Below, one piece after another: positions 7,036-12,375 of a stretch of 13,160 nucleotides of DNA (position 1 is its first letter; every line of letters starts with the position of its first letter). Where the stretch lies: contig MEVN01000006.1 in the NCBI GenBank assembly GCA_001772985.1, forward strand, positions 2,240 through 15,399, in the 5' to 3' direction. This DNA is from a candidate division WWE3 bacterium RIFCSPLOWO2_12_FULL_36_10 (GTDB lineage Bacteria; Patescibacteriota; WWE3; UBA101185; UBA10185). The notes beneath the pieces were generated by a model, which saw only the letters and a program-made list of their open reading frames with translations, ran no database searches and was not told the origin of the DNA. The position numbers were made by a program, and so were the translations under genes.

Positions 7036-7041
7036 ATTCTA
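7036..7041 (-). promoter_or_regulatory. -10 box of the sortase operon
   Basis: The minus strand reads TAGAAT, then 8 nt to the ATG at 7027. No clear -35 is present. A GATCCGATCC repeat (7050-7059) sits between this -10 and the divergent plus-strand -10 at 7070-7075. Confidence 0.4.
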
Positions 7042-7066
7042 CACCAAAAGATCCGATCCTTAATTG

Positions 7067-7075
7067 TGGTATAAT
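7067..7075 (+). promoter_or_regulatory. Extended -10 promoter of the two-gene unknown unit
   Basis: TGGTATAAT is a perfect extended -10 (TGnTATAAT). A transcription start near 7082 would leave a leader of about 25 nt that carries the strong ribosome site AAAAAAGGAGA. This contrasts with the leaderless style of the neighbouring minus-strand genes. Confidence 0.7.
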
Positions 7076-7107
7076 CTAGAGGCGCACAGAAAAAAGGAGA
7101 AGATAAC

Positions 7108-7584
7108 ATGGGCGACAAAAGAACATGGCCTGTTTGGATGAAAGTAGAAATTGGTACTCACAACAATATGGCATCCTTACTCGATGTCATGAGTCCGTTC
7201 GATAGTTCAATTGTAGTTGCAGCCAAAGCCAATGAACTTCTACTTGATACTCCAATTAGTAGATTAAGAAAACGATTACAACTGGCGATGGTTCCTCCTG
7301 AAGTTTTGGACCTTCCTCAATACCCAAATATGCGAGACGTCATCGCAGCCGGAGAAAAACAAGGACTAGTTAGATGTCCTGGGGAAGTTGGCCCTCAGCT
7401 TAGACGCCAATATATGAACCAGCCTATTGGTGAGTTTTTAAACATCGTAATGACACCTATAGAAGACTACCGAAGAGTATTTAGATTTTTTCGCATTTGT
7501 AACGATGCTGGAATCTTAATTCTTGCGGGCGATATAGCAATTAGCTTGGGAGACAATACCAAATTTGTTTTTGTTATTCCTTAA
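7108..7584 (+). CDS. Hypothetical protein, first gene of a two-gene unit
   Basis: I do not recognise this 158-residue protein. It has no signal peptide or membrane helix. The first half is mixed, with a basic helix (ISRLRKRLQLAMVPPEVLDL), and the last third looks like a compact alpha/beta end: DYRRVFRFFRI helix, then hydrophobic strands GILILAGDIAISLG and KFVFVIP that run to the stop. The start is fixed by GGAG at 7096-7099, 8 nt before the ATG, and by an extended -10 promoter just upstream. It is followed after 26 nt by a second gene with its own strong ribosome site, and both end at a shared terminator. It is divergent from the sortase gene. Confidence 0.65.
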   Translation: MGDKRTWPVWMKVEIGTHNNMASLLDVMSPFDSSIVVAAKANELLLDTPISRLRKRLQLAMVPPEVLDLPQYPNMRDVIAAGEKQGLVRCPGEVGPQLRRQYMNQPIGEFLNIVMTPIEDYRRVFRFFRICNDAGILILAGDIAISLGDNTKFVFVIP

Positions 7585-7610
7585 TAACTGTTAGGAAAAA
7601 GGAGACGAAG

Positions 7611-7985
7611 ATGACAGTGACAAGCAATGAATATGCTCAAAGACTTGCTCTACTTAAAGCAATTGCTGCAGAAAAAAAACTTCGAGATACTAAGGAAGCA
7701 AATTGGAAGGCAAAAGCGATAGCTCTATTAACTAAATTGCAGCAAGATACTGCCGGTCTTCTCTTTTTAGGCGTAGGGGATATAACCGATCTTTTAGAAA
7801 CGCTTTTTACGAAGAAAGAGTTTCCAGAAGCACAAGAGGTTGAAGTTTTGCATGAAAACAAAGAATCTGTCCCAGTTACAGCCTATTTTTTATATAGCTT
7901 GGAAGTAGGAATGGGAGACTGGTCGATTTCTGTTTGGAGTTGGAATAATAAAATTAAAATTTTTGTAAGACTTTTAGCAAAATAG
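7611..7985 (+). CDS. Hypothetical protein, second gene of the unit
   Basis: An unrecognised 124-residue protein. Residues 1-45 are helix-forming and rich in Ala, Lys and Leu (YAQRLALLKAIAAEKKLRD), followed by GLLFLGVGDITDLLETLF and a strand-rich, aromatic C-terminus (VTAYFLYSLEVGMGDWSISV, then WSWNNKIKIFVRLLAK). No membrane segment or signal peptide. The ribosome site AAAAAGGAGACGAAG before the ATG (GGAG at 7601-7604, 6 nt spacing) is almost identical to that of the unknown gene at 10936. The gene ends 18 bp before an intrinsic terminator. Confidence 0.62.
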   Translation: MTVTSNEYAQRLALLKAIAAEKKLRDTKEANWKAKAIALLTKLQQDTAGLLFLGVGDITDLLETLFTKKEFPEAQEVEVLHENKESVPVTAYFLYSLEVGMGDWSISVWSWNNKIKIFVRLLAK

Positions 7986-8003
7986 AGGCACTCGATATCA
8001 AAG

Positions 8004-8044
8004 AGCAGGCGCTTTGGAATTTTTCAAAGGAGCCTGCTTTTTTT
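8004..8044 (+). terminator. Intrinsic terminator of the two-gene unit
   Basis: AGCAGGC (8004-8010) pairs with GCCTGCT (8032-8038); inside, CTTTG (8012-8016) pairs with CAAAG (8025-8029). Seven T follow (8038-8044). It closes the transcription unit that starts near 7082. Confidence 0.85.
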
Positions 8045-8061
8045 ATGAATTCACAACCGCA

Positions 8062-8090
8062 TTGACAGTTAAACTATAGTAGTATAGTAT
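8062..8090 (+). promoter_or_regulatory. Consensus promoter of the AbrB/PIN pair, leaderless
   Basis: TTGACA (8062-8067), 17 bp, TAGTAT (8085-8090), then 7 nt to the ATG at 8098. The antitoxin should be translated from the very 5' end of the mRNA. The ATAGTAGTATAGTAT repeat across the -10 could be an operator for the AbrB protein. Confidence 0.7.
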
Positions 8091-8097
8091 TACCAGT

Positions 8098-8394
8098 ATG
8101 ATAATAGGAAAGATAGTAAATACAAACAACAAAGGTCAATTAGTTATTCCTCAGGAATACAGAGAAATGTTTGGCATAACAGGTAATATGAATCTTAACA
8201 TAATTCCAAAATCTACCGGTCTTTTTATTCAGCCAATTACTAGAGTTATTCCTAATACTCCAACTGATGATGTTTATTCTCAAATACTTGAAAAAACGGT
8301 TGGAGCTTGGAACGATGATGGCTTTGACGAAACGACAAAAAAAAGAAGAAAAATAGAACTAGAAGCTTCTGATAGGAGAAGGAAAGAATGGTAG
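8098..8394 (+). CDS. AbrB/SpoVT-type antitoxin
   Basis: The 98-residue product has an N-terminal swapped-hairpin DNA-binding domain (about 1-45: GKIVNTNNKGQLVIPQEYREMFGI, then NLNIIPKSTGLFIQPI), the core of AbrB/MazE/VapB antitoxins. The C-terminal half is charged and probably disordered (KKRRKIELEASDRRRKEW), as expected for the toxin-binding tail that wraps a PIN toxin. Its stop overlaps the ATG of the PIN toxin gene (ATGGTAG at 8388-8394), the usual coupled arrangement. The toxin is broken by an insertion element, so the antitoxin is now an orphan unless it pairs with another toxin. It likely represses its own promoter. Confidence 0.8.
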   Translation: MIIGKIVNTNNKGQLVIPQEYREMFGITGNMNLNIIPKSTGLFIQPITRVIPNTPTDDVYSQILEKTVGAWNDDGFDETTKKRRKIELEASDRRRKEW

Positions 8395-8485
8395 TCTTAG
8401 ATACAAGTATTATTATTGACCATTTGAGACAAAAGCCTGGAACCATCACCCTTTTGTGCAAAATCAACAGGAAGGAGGGCAGACG

Positions 8486-8493
8486 CAATTTGT
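8486..8493. repeat. Target-site duplication, left copy
   Basis: CAATTTGT directly before the left inverted end; the identical octamer directly follows the right end at 9579-9586. Eight bp is a normal duplication for IS256-type elements. Confidence 0.92.
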
Positions 8494-8517
8494 GGCTTAA
8501 TGGACATTTTTGTTGGT
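8494..8517 (+). repeat. Left terminal inverted repeat of the IS
   Basis: Twenty-four bases starting GGCTTAATGGACATTT and ending TTGTTGGT are an exact reverse complement of 9555-9578. Confidence 0.92.
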
Positions 8518-8594
8518 GAAAATGGATGTTTGTCTTGTAACTGTAGGAAATAATGCTAGTATCCCCCAATGTATAAAAAAATGTATCTCAAAAA

Positions 8595-9551
8595 TGTGTA
8601 TTTTGTAATGGGTTTTGTATCAAATAGGGAGTGTCAAATAAGTTAGTTAGATTTAAATGCAAAGTTTGTTTTAAAACCTTTACCCTTAGAAAAATAAATA
8701 ATAAACATAGGTATTTTAAATTCTTTAGAACATGGGTTTCTTCCGGTGTGCCTTTAAACGCTCTAAGAGTACCTGGTATATCCGAAAGGACATTAACTCG
8801 TAACTTTCACAGGTATTTGGATACCCCTACCGTACTTCCTAAATTAGTTGTTCCCAGAGAAATAAACTTAAAGTGCGATGGTAAGTATTTTGGCAGAACC
8901 GGTTGTACACTGGTTTTTAAAGAGAATAAAAACATAATCTTTTGGCAATTCTTTGATCGTGAAAATTACCATAACTATATCTATTGTTTTTCAAGACTAA
9001 TTGAGATGGGATACATTGTAAAATCTATTACCTCAGATAAGCATGGTTCTGTAGTCGGAGCCGTAAAAACGATGTTTCCAGGTACTCCTCATCAATATTG
9101 CCTGGTGCATATTCAGCGTAGACGTCAAACACTTCTTACCCAAAAACCGGAGACTATTTCCGGCTTAAGTCTTTTGGAAATTGTGAGATTTGTAAATAAA
9201 ATAAAAACAGAAAGTGACAAGAAGATATTTATCAATTGGTTTCATAGGTATGAAGATAGATTTGGGAATATCTTAAAACAACGTACTTATGGTACTAAAG
9301 ATAATGGACAAACTTGGTGGTATACACATAAAAACCAAAGACTTGCTTTTAACACTCTAAAATCCTCACTTAATAACATGTTTTTCTATCTTGAGGATAA
9401 TAACATCCCCAAAGATACTAATGGATTGGAAGCTGAATTTACTCACCTAAAGACTAAACTTAATATGCATAGAGGGTTATCAAAATGCAGGAGAGAAAAC
9501 TACGTTTATTGGTATTGGTTTCTTAAGTCAATTTATGTTAATCGTAGTTAA
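8595..9551 (+). CDS. IS256-type transposase, zinc-binding variant, probably damaged at the N-terminus
   Basis: The main open frame starts at GTG 8631 (306 residues). It has CxxC (Cys10, Cys13), an HTH-like part (45-65, GISERTLTRNFHRYLD) and a DDE core: Asp83 in LKCDGKYFG, Asp136 in ITSDKHGSV, the C(2)H motif CLVH (157-160) and Glu267 in TNGLEAEF. This set identifies the MULE/IS256 superfamily, IS1249-like. In the same frame just upstream, 8595-8624 encodes CVFCNGFCIK, the missing first CxxC knuckle of the ribbon, but TAG at 8625-8627 cuts it off and no start codon lies between it and TAA at 8574. GTG 8631 has no properly spaced ribosome site. The protein is thus either truncated or not made, and the copy is likely immobile unless helped in trans. 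Confidence 0.8.
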
Positions 9552-9554
9552 ATT

Positions 9555-9578
9555 ACCAACAAAAATGTCCATTAAGCC
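9555..9578 (-). repeat. Right terminal inverted repeat of the IS
   Basis: Exact reverse complement of 8494-8517. It lies 3 bp after the transposase stop codon. Confidence 0.92.
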
Positions 9579-9586
9579 CAATTTGT
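9579..9586. repeat. Target-site duplication, right copy
   Basis: CAATTTGT, identical to 8486-8493; after it the PIN reading frame resumes. Confidence 0.92.
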
Positions 9587-9887
9587 TTATCTCGGTAATT
9601 ACAATTCAGGAACTCTACGAGGGAAAGAGCACATTAAGTGAAAGTAAATTAAAGGAAATGTTATCGGTAATTGCACCTTTAGAAATTCTTGAATACAATC
9701 GGGAGATTGCTGAAATAGCAGGAACAGTAGCAAGAGATTCTAAAACGACTATTGAATTTGCTGACACCGCAATAGCAGCCACTTGCGTCTTTAACGATTC
9801 TAAACTATTTACCTTAAATACCAACCACTTTAAAGATATTCCTGATCTTGAATTGTACAATTTTAAATAACTTGTGATTCCGGCTTG

Positions 9888-9913
9888 CCAACCGTAGCCT
9901 TAGCGAAGGTTGG
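9888..9913. repeat. Hairpin repeat next to tRNA-Pro
   Basis: CCAACC (9888-9893) and GGTTGG (9908-9913) enclose GTAGCCTTAGCGAA. The right arm overlaps the encoded CCA of tRNA-Pro. It could act as the tRNA's 3' processing or termination signal on the minus strand, or be one of the short palindromes common in this window. Confidence 0.5.
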
Positions 9914-9986
9914 TCGGGGTGGGCAGACTCGAACTGCCGACCTCGCGTACCCGAAACGCGCACTCTACCAACTGAGCTACACCCCG
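9911..9986 (-). tRNA. tRNA-Pro (anticodon CGG)
   Basis: The minus strand folds into a full cloverleaf: acceptor CGGGGTG/CACCCCG, D stem GCTC/GAGT, anticodon stem CGCGT/ACGCG with loop TTCGGGT (anticodon CGG, reading CCG), T arm GGCAG-TTCGAGT-CTGCC, discriminator A and encoded CCA. Length 76 nt with CCA. It is oriented against the preceding PIN gene. Confidence 0.95.
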
Positions 9987-10012
9987 TGACTATCATATTT
10001 TATCATATCAAC

Positions 10013-10036
10013 AACCACCAGCTTACGCAGGTGGTT
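10013..10036. repeat. Hairpin repeat with AGCTTACGCA loop
   Basis: AACCACC (10013-10019) and GGTGGTT (10030-10036) enclose AGCTTACGCA. The same ten-base centre recurs at 13076-13101 with a different stem (AACCGGC/GCCGGT), so the loop is kept while the stem changes on both sides. Confidence 0.6.
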
Positions 10037-10046
10037 TGCTGTAATT

Positions 10047-10059
10047 CTCGCTACGCGAG
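10047..10059. repeat. Small hairpin CTCGC-tac-GCGAG
   Basis: A perfect 5-bp stem with a three-base loop, part of a row of palindromes between tRNA-Pro and the unknown gene at 10172. Confidence 0.45.
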
Positions 10060-10078
10060 CCTCTATACTAGCTTATAT

Positions 10079-10098
10079 CTACCAGCTAACGCTGGTAG
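10079..10098. repeat. Hairpin CTACCAGC-taac-GCTGGTAG
   Basis: A perfect 8-bp stem with loop TAAC. Its centre AGCTAACGCT resembles the AGCTTACGCA centre of the hairpins at 10013 and 13076. Confidence 0.55.
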
Positions 10099-10130
10099 TT
10101 TTACGCTCGAATTATAAAAAGACCCGACCC

Positions 10131-10170
10131 GGATCCGATCTACCTGCCTGCGCAGGCAGGGATCGGATCC
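10131..10170. repeat. 40-bp composite palindrome, possible terminator
   Basis: GGATCCGATC (10131-10140) and GATCGGATCC (10161-10170) enclose a perfect 18-bp palindrome (10143-10160, CCTGCCTG/CAGGCAGG), with only TA unpaired on the left. It starts 1 nt after the stop of the gene at 10172-10858, and the minus strand later has a run of five U (about 10115-10120), so it may end that transcript. It also carries the GATCGGATCC repeat seen at 231, 7050 and 11029. Confidence 0.65.
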
Positions 10171-10171
10171 T

Positions 10172-10858
10172 CTAAGTCAAGCGTGCAATCATTCTTCTTT
10201 GCGCGAAAGTTAACCCCCGCCCTCTTTCTAAACGTTCAATCGCGTCTAAAATTAAACCATTTAAAAATGTGTACGAACGGCCCAAAAGTCTTGCAACTTC
10301 TAACAGTTTATCTAAATTAGCTAGCAATTTATTTAAAATCCTCGTAACTTCACTATTTGTCATGGTTTTTTCTTCTTCTCTTCCTTTTTCAATACCATAA
10401 TATGTGCGTTTGTCATAATCATTCGTATAAGATTCTTTAAATTCTGTTATTTTAGAAATACTAGCTTTATGATTATATGGAGATTTTTCAACTGCTTTTT
10501 CCAGCTTGGTAACCGCTTCCCTATCGCCTCCCATTGCCTTTAAAATATCTCTACTTTCAAGTGTTAACATTCGAGTGTTTAAATCTTTAGCCCCTTGTTC
10601 TCCAAACTTTGTCTCGGCTTCTTTTATGGCTTGGGTATATGTATAAATTTGGCCTGAAGATATATCTTCCCTTATAGCCTGAATCCTATCTTCTAGGCTA
10701 AAATCGGCATAATTTTTATTGTAAAATTCTAAAGCTTTGCTAACATCTCCTCTACTAACGCTTAAAAAATCGTCAGCGTCAAAATGAGTATCTAAAACTT
10801 TCTCGATCTCGGCACTTCCGTCAATAATATCGGCTACAAATTCCTCTTCTATAGACAT
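10172..10858 (-). CDS. Hypothetical helical protein
   Basis: An unrecognised, 228-residue, largely helical soluble protein. The N-terminal 60 residues are acidic (MSIEEEFVADIIDGSAEIEKVL). The middle is charged and may form coiled coils (IQAIREDISSGQIYTYTQAIK; GDREAVTKLEKAVEKS). The C-terminal 60 residues have a Leu-rich helix pair (VTRILNKLLANLDKLLEVAR and LILDAIERLERG) and a basic end (FAQRRMIARLT). No signal peptide, membrane helix or metal motif. The start is supported by a TGATAGCAT box 6 nt before the ATG, the leaderless style seen for other genes here. It is divergent from the unknown gene at 10936 and ends at a large palindrome. It could be a structural or regulatory protein; no function is assigned. 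Confidence 0.65.
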   Translation of the reverse strand: MSIEEEFVADIIDGSAEIEKVLDTHFDADDFLSVSRGDVSKALEFYNKNYADFSLEDRIQAIREDISSGQIYTYTQAIKEAETKFGEQGAKDLNTRMLTLESRDILKAMGGDREAVTKLEKAVEKSPYNHKASISKITEFKESYTNDYDKRTYYGIEKGREEEKTMTNSEVTRILNKLLANLDKLLEVARLLGRSYTFLNGLILDAIERLERGRGLTFAQRRMIARLT

Positions 10859-10864
10859 GTGTAA

Positions 10865-10870
10865 ATGCTA
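10865..10870 (-). promoter_or_regulatory. Possible -10 of the helical protein gene
   Basis: The minus strand reads TGA-TAGCAT then TTACAC and ATG at 10858. The hexamer matches TATAAT at 4 of 6 and has an extended TG. It lies 7 bp from the -35 of the divergent promoter, so the two may compete. Confidence 0.35.
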
Positions 10871-10876
10871 TCAGAT

Positions 10877-10905
10877 TTGACATATTTTTTGTAGTGACCT
10901 ATAAT
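10877..10905 (+). promoter_or_regulatory. Perfect consensus sigma70 promoter
   Basis: TTGACA (10877-10882), 17 bp, TATAAT (10900-10905): all twelve consensus bases at ideal spacing. Transcription should start near 10912 and give a short leader carrying AAAAGGAGA. It is the strongest promoter in the window and drives an unknown small protein. Confidence 0.88.
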
Positions 10906-10935
10906 CAAGAAATATACAAGGAAAAGGAGACGAAA

Positions 10936-11238
10936 ATGCCAGCAGGTGTAATAAAATACATCGAAGGACAAAGACAATTTGAAATTCACTTTCCAAGAGA
11001 AAGGGTTGTTATTAAAGTCGGGTATATAGGATCCGATCCAACACTTTTGGCTAGACCTTACCAAAAAGAAGACGGAAATAGGGGAACGGTTGTTGACGCC
11101 AAAGAATTTCCAACCCTTCTAATTAAAGGTGCGCGAGAAGTTATCGCAAACGCCAGAAATAGAACTCTTTTTGATCGTTTCACAACTCTAGTCGAACTGG
11201 CGATTATTGCACAGACTTTTCAAAGCGTCGATTCGTAA
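10936..11238 (+). CDS. Hypothetical protein behind a consensus promoter
   Basis: An unrecognised 100-residue protein, MPAGVIKYIEGQRQFEIHF onward, with alternating strands at the N-terminus (FEIHFPRERVVIKVGYIG) and a helical C-terminal half (FPTLLIKGAREVIANARNRT, then LFDRFTTLVELAIIAQTF). No membrane or signal segment. The frame is open from a GTG at 10894, but that codon lies upstream of and overlaps the -10, so the ATG with GGAG at 10926-10929 and 6 nt spacing is chosen. The ribosome region (AAAAGGAGACGAAAATG) is almost the same as that of the gene at 7611. A GGATCCGATCC repeat (11029-11039) lies inside the gene. The same frame continues past the TAA for 64 further codons (see next entry). 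Confidence 0.65.
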   Translation: MPAGVIKYIEGQRQFEIHFPRERVVIKVGYIGSDPTLLARPYQKEDGNRGTVVDAKEFPTLLIKGAREVIANARNRTLFDRFTTLVELAIIAQTFQSVDS

Positions 11239-11433
11239 AGCCCAAGAAAAGGAGAAACAAAGAAAGAAGTTGACGGCTCGCTTGAGGTCAGACTAGCTGT
11301 CACGGAGGATCGAGAATGGGGAAGATTAATTGGGGAAATTAATGTCAGCGAAAAAACTATTGAGAATTTTTCTCGCTATTTACAAGCAAAACAAGTAATA
11401 AATTCATTGGCTCTTAATGTTTTCCTTCTCTAG
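11239..11433 (+). other. Start-less open frame after the stop, possible readthrough tail or decayed gene
   Basis: Directly after TAA 11236-11238 the same frame is open to TAG 11431-11433. From 11260 it encodes KKEVDGSLEVRLAVTEDREW and continues GRLIGEINVSEKTIENFSRY, which looks like a real protein. A ribosome site AAAAGGAGA (11247-11255) precedes it, but no ATG, GTG or TTG is in frame near it; AAG at 11260-11262 stands where a start would be expected. It may be a second small gene (57 residues) with a mutated start, a gene using a rare start, or a C-terminal extension cut off by a stop mutation. Confidence 0.4.
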
Positions 11434-11443
11434 CACCCACCAG

Positions 11444-11485
11444 ACCCTCCTTTCGGAGTTACAACATTCGATCGGGGGGTTTTTT
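11444..11485 (+). terminator. Intrinsic terminator of the 10936 unit
   Basis: ACCCTCC (11444-11450) pairs with GGGGGGT (11474-11480) with one G:U, and six T follow (11480-11485). An inner CTCC/GGAG helix is an alternative. The T-run overlaps the stop codon of the convergent PIN gene. The reverse strand lacks a U-run, so it works for the plus strand only. Confidence 0.7.
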
Positions 11486-11909
11486 AATAATCTTTAAGAG
11501 CTACTACTTTTATATCTTTTGTTTTCCCTTGATGTTTTATATTTTCCGTAACTAGTGTTGCTTTGTACAGTTTGGCGAGTGAAAGAAAAGACGCATCATA
11601 GTAAGTAATTCCTAACTTGCTTGCTAAAGAAAAAGTTTCTACAGCTACTTCAACTGACTCTGCTACAAAAGCAATTGGAAGGTTAAAAAACTCCTTTAAC
11701 GCTATCTTCGCTTGTTGTGGAGATAGGAGTTTTCCAAAAAGCAGAGCATTTCCGACTTCATATTTCGCCAGTTCTGGCGTAAAAACTTCAATCTTTTGAT
11801 TTTGAACATCCTCAAGAATAACGTTAGCGCGATCAATATAACTTTCATTATCCAAACTAAGCCATTTAATAATAACGCTGGTATCTACTATGATCTGGCT
11901 TTTAGACAT
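11484..11909 (-). CDS. VapC-like PIN-domain toxin (intact)
   Basis: A complete 141-residue PIN ribonuclease. The acid residues that hold Mg are in place: Asp9 in IIVDTSVIIKWL, Glu46/Glu51 in TPELAKYEVGNAL, Asp105 in TYYDASFLSLA, and Glu122 in LVTENIKH. Such toxins cut tRNA or rRNA when freed from the antitoxin. The ATG follows the antitoxin's TAA with no base between, so translation is coupled. This is the only undamaged PIN toxin of the three in the window. RNA target unknown. Confidence 0.88.
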   Translation of the reverse strand: MSKSQIIVDTSVIIKWLSLDNESYIDRANVILEDVQNQKIEVFTPELAKYEVGNALLFGKLLSPQQAKIALKEFFNLPIAFVAESVEVAVETFSLASKLGITYYDASFLSLAKLYKATLVTENIKHQGKTKDIKVVALKDY

Positions 11910-12170
11910 TTAATGAGACTTTCTATCTTGACTTAAAAATTCTACGGCTGAAATACCCCTTCCGGTGCCTTTTAATGCTCGCGATTTTTTAATTCCTGCC
12001 CATATTCTGTTCCAATTAAGCTGATTTTTGTGAGGTTTTATTACAATCTCATCGGGCTTAATAACAGAAATGGTTACTGCCGACATAGGATTAACCCACG
12101 GTACGAACTTCCTAATTGAATCTGGAATCGTGAGCTGACCACGGTTTCGAACAATACTTACAGTTTTCAT
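11910..12170 (-). CDS. AbrB/SpoVT-type antitoxin
   Basis: An 86-residue protein with an N-terminal AbrB-type DNA-binding fold (about 1-47: SIVRNRGQLTIPDSIRKFV, then AVTISVIKPDEIVIKP) and a C-terminal tail rich in basic and aromatic residues (NWNRIWAGIKKSRALKG), expected to bind and block the PIN toxin encoded next. It has its own promoter with leaderless spacing and probably represses it. It is not closely similar to the antitoxin at 8098 outside the fold core. Confidence 0.83.
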   Translation of the reverse strand: MKTVSIVRNRGQLTIPDSIRKFVPWVNPMSAVTISVIKPDEIVIKPHKNQLNWNRIWAGIKKSRALKGTGRGISAVEFLSQDRKSH

Positions 12171-12176
12171 ATTTTC

Positions 12177-12205
12177 AGATTATCAGAAAATGCTGTATTT
12201 GTCAA
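12177..12205 (-). promoter_or_regulatory. Promoter of the intact AbrB/PIN pair
   Basis: On the minus strand TTGACA (12205-12200), 17 bp, TAATCT (12182-12177), then 6 nt to ATG; GATAAT with 15-bp spacing is an alternative -10. Like the promoter at 8062, it predicts a leaderless antitoxin mRNA. Confidence 0.55.
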
Positions 12206-12207
12206 AC

Positions 12208-12373
12208 AAGGTTTCACCCAGTTCCACCCGTTTTTTCATTGATTTTGCAACATCGTAATTATCATGGTAATTTTAATGCTGTTTTAGCAACCTTTCTAGA
12301 GTAACGTTTCGCCCTAATATAGAAAACCTGTATTTTTAGCCAATTTGATGCGGGTGAGACTGGGTGAAACCTT
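12208..12373. repeat. 166-bp element bounded by 23-bp inverted repeats
   Basis: Arms 12208-12230 (AAGGTTTCACCCAGTTCCAC...) and 12351-12373 match in inverted orientation at 21 of 23 positions. Between them are about 120 AT-rich bases with no gene. It lies exactly between the antitoxin's -35 box and the 3' end of tRNA-Arg. It may be a MITE-like remnant; no target duplication is evident, so a paired operator or structured RNA remains possible. Confidence 0.5.
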
Positions 12374-12375
12374 AA

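Larger units (their letters stand above)
8494..9578 (+). mobile_element. IS256-type (IS1249-like) insertion sequence, 1,085 bp
   Basis: Perfect 24-bp inverted ends at 8494-8517 and 9555-9578 (beginning GGCTTAATGGACATTT) enclose one transposase gene whose stop lies 3 bp before the right end. An 8-bp duplication of CAATTTGT flanks it. Size, ends, duplication and the MULE-like transposase with C(2)H motif all fit IS256, IS1249 subgroup. Identical ends and duplication suggest a fairly recent insertion, although the transposase has a stop in its zinc ribbon. Confidence 0.9.
8388..9870 (+). pseudogene. VapC-like PIN toxin gene split by an insertion element
   Basis: The 5' part (8388-8493) encodes MVVLDTSIIIDHLRQKPG, the PIN start with catalytic Asp5. 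The 3' part (9587-9870) encodes FISVITIQELYEG with the catalytic Glu, EFADTAIAA with the second Asp, and FTLNTNHF near the end. Joining 8493 to 9587 keeps the reading frame and gives a 129-residue protein with the acid set Asp5, Glu44, Asp95 and Asn115, the normal length and order for VapC ribonucleases, which cut tRNA or rRNA. At present the 5' fragment stops at a TGA inside the element (8517-8519), and the 3' frame opens inside the element's right end and lacks the first Asp, so the toxin should be inactive. Confidence 0.9.

Noticed and set aside
7637..8569. Minus-strand frames at 7637-7861 and 8252-8569
   Set aside because: Opposite the better-supported plus-strand unit and the AbrB gene; the second runs through the IS end and has a Phe-rich low-complexity segment.
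9615..9996. Minus-strand frames at 9615-9860 and 9814-9996
   Set aside because: The first is antisense to the PIN fragment; the second translates tRNA-Pro.
9888..10170. CRISPR array suggested by the row of short palindromes
   Set aside because: Units differ in sequence and spacing, there are no equal-length spacers, and no cas gene is seen.
10894..10935. GTG start at 10894 for the 10936 gene
   Set aside because: This codon and the next few overlap the TATAAT box, so they are not transcribed from the consensus promoter; the ATG has a well-placed GGAG.
10849..11064. Minus-strand frame crossing the divergent promoter region
   Set aside because: It covers the consensus promoter and the start of the 10936 gene and has no start support.
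11617..11799. Plus-strand frame inside the PIN toxin
   Set aside because: Antisense to an intact PIN gene with all catalytic residues.
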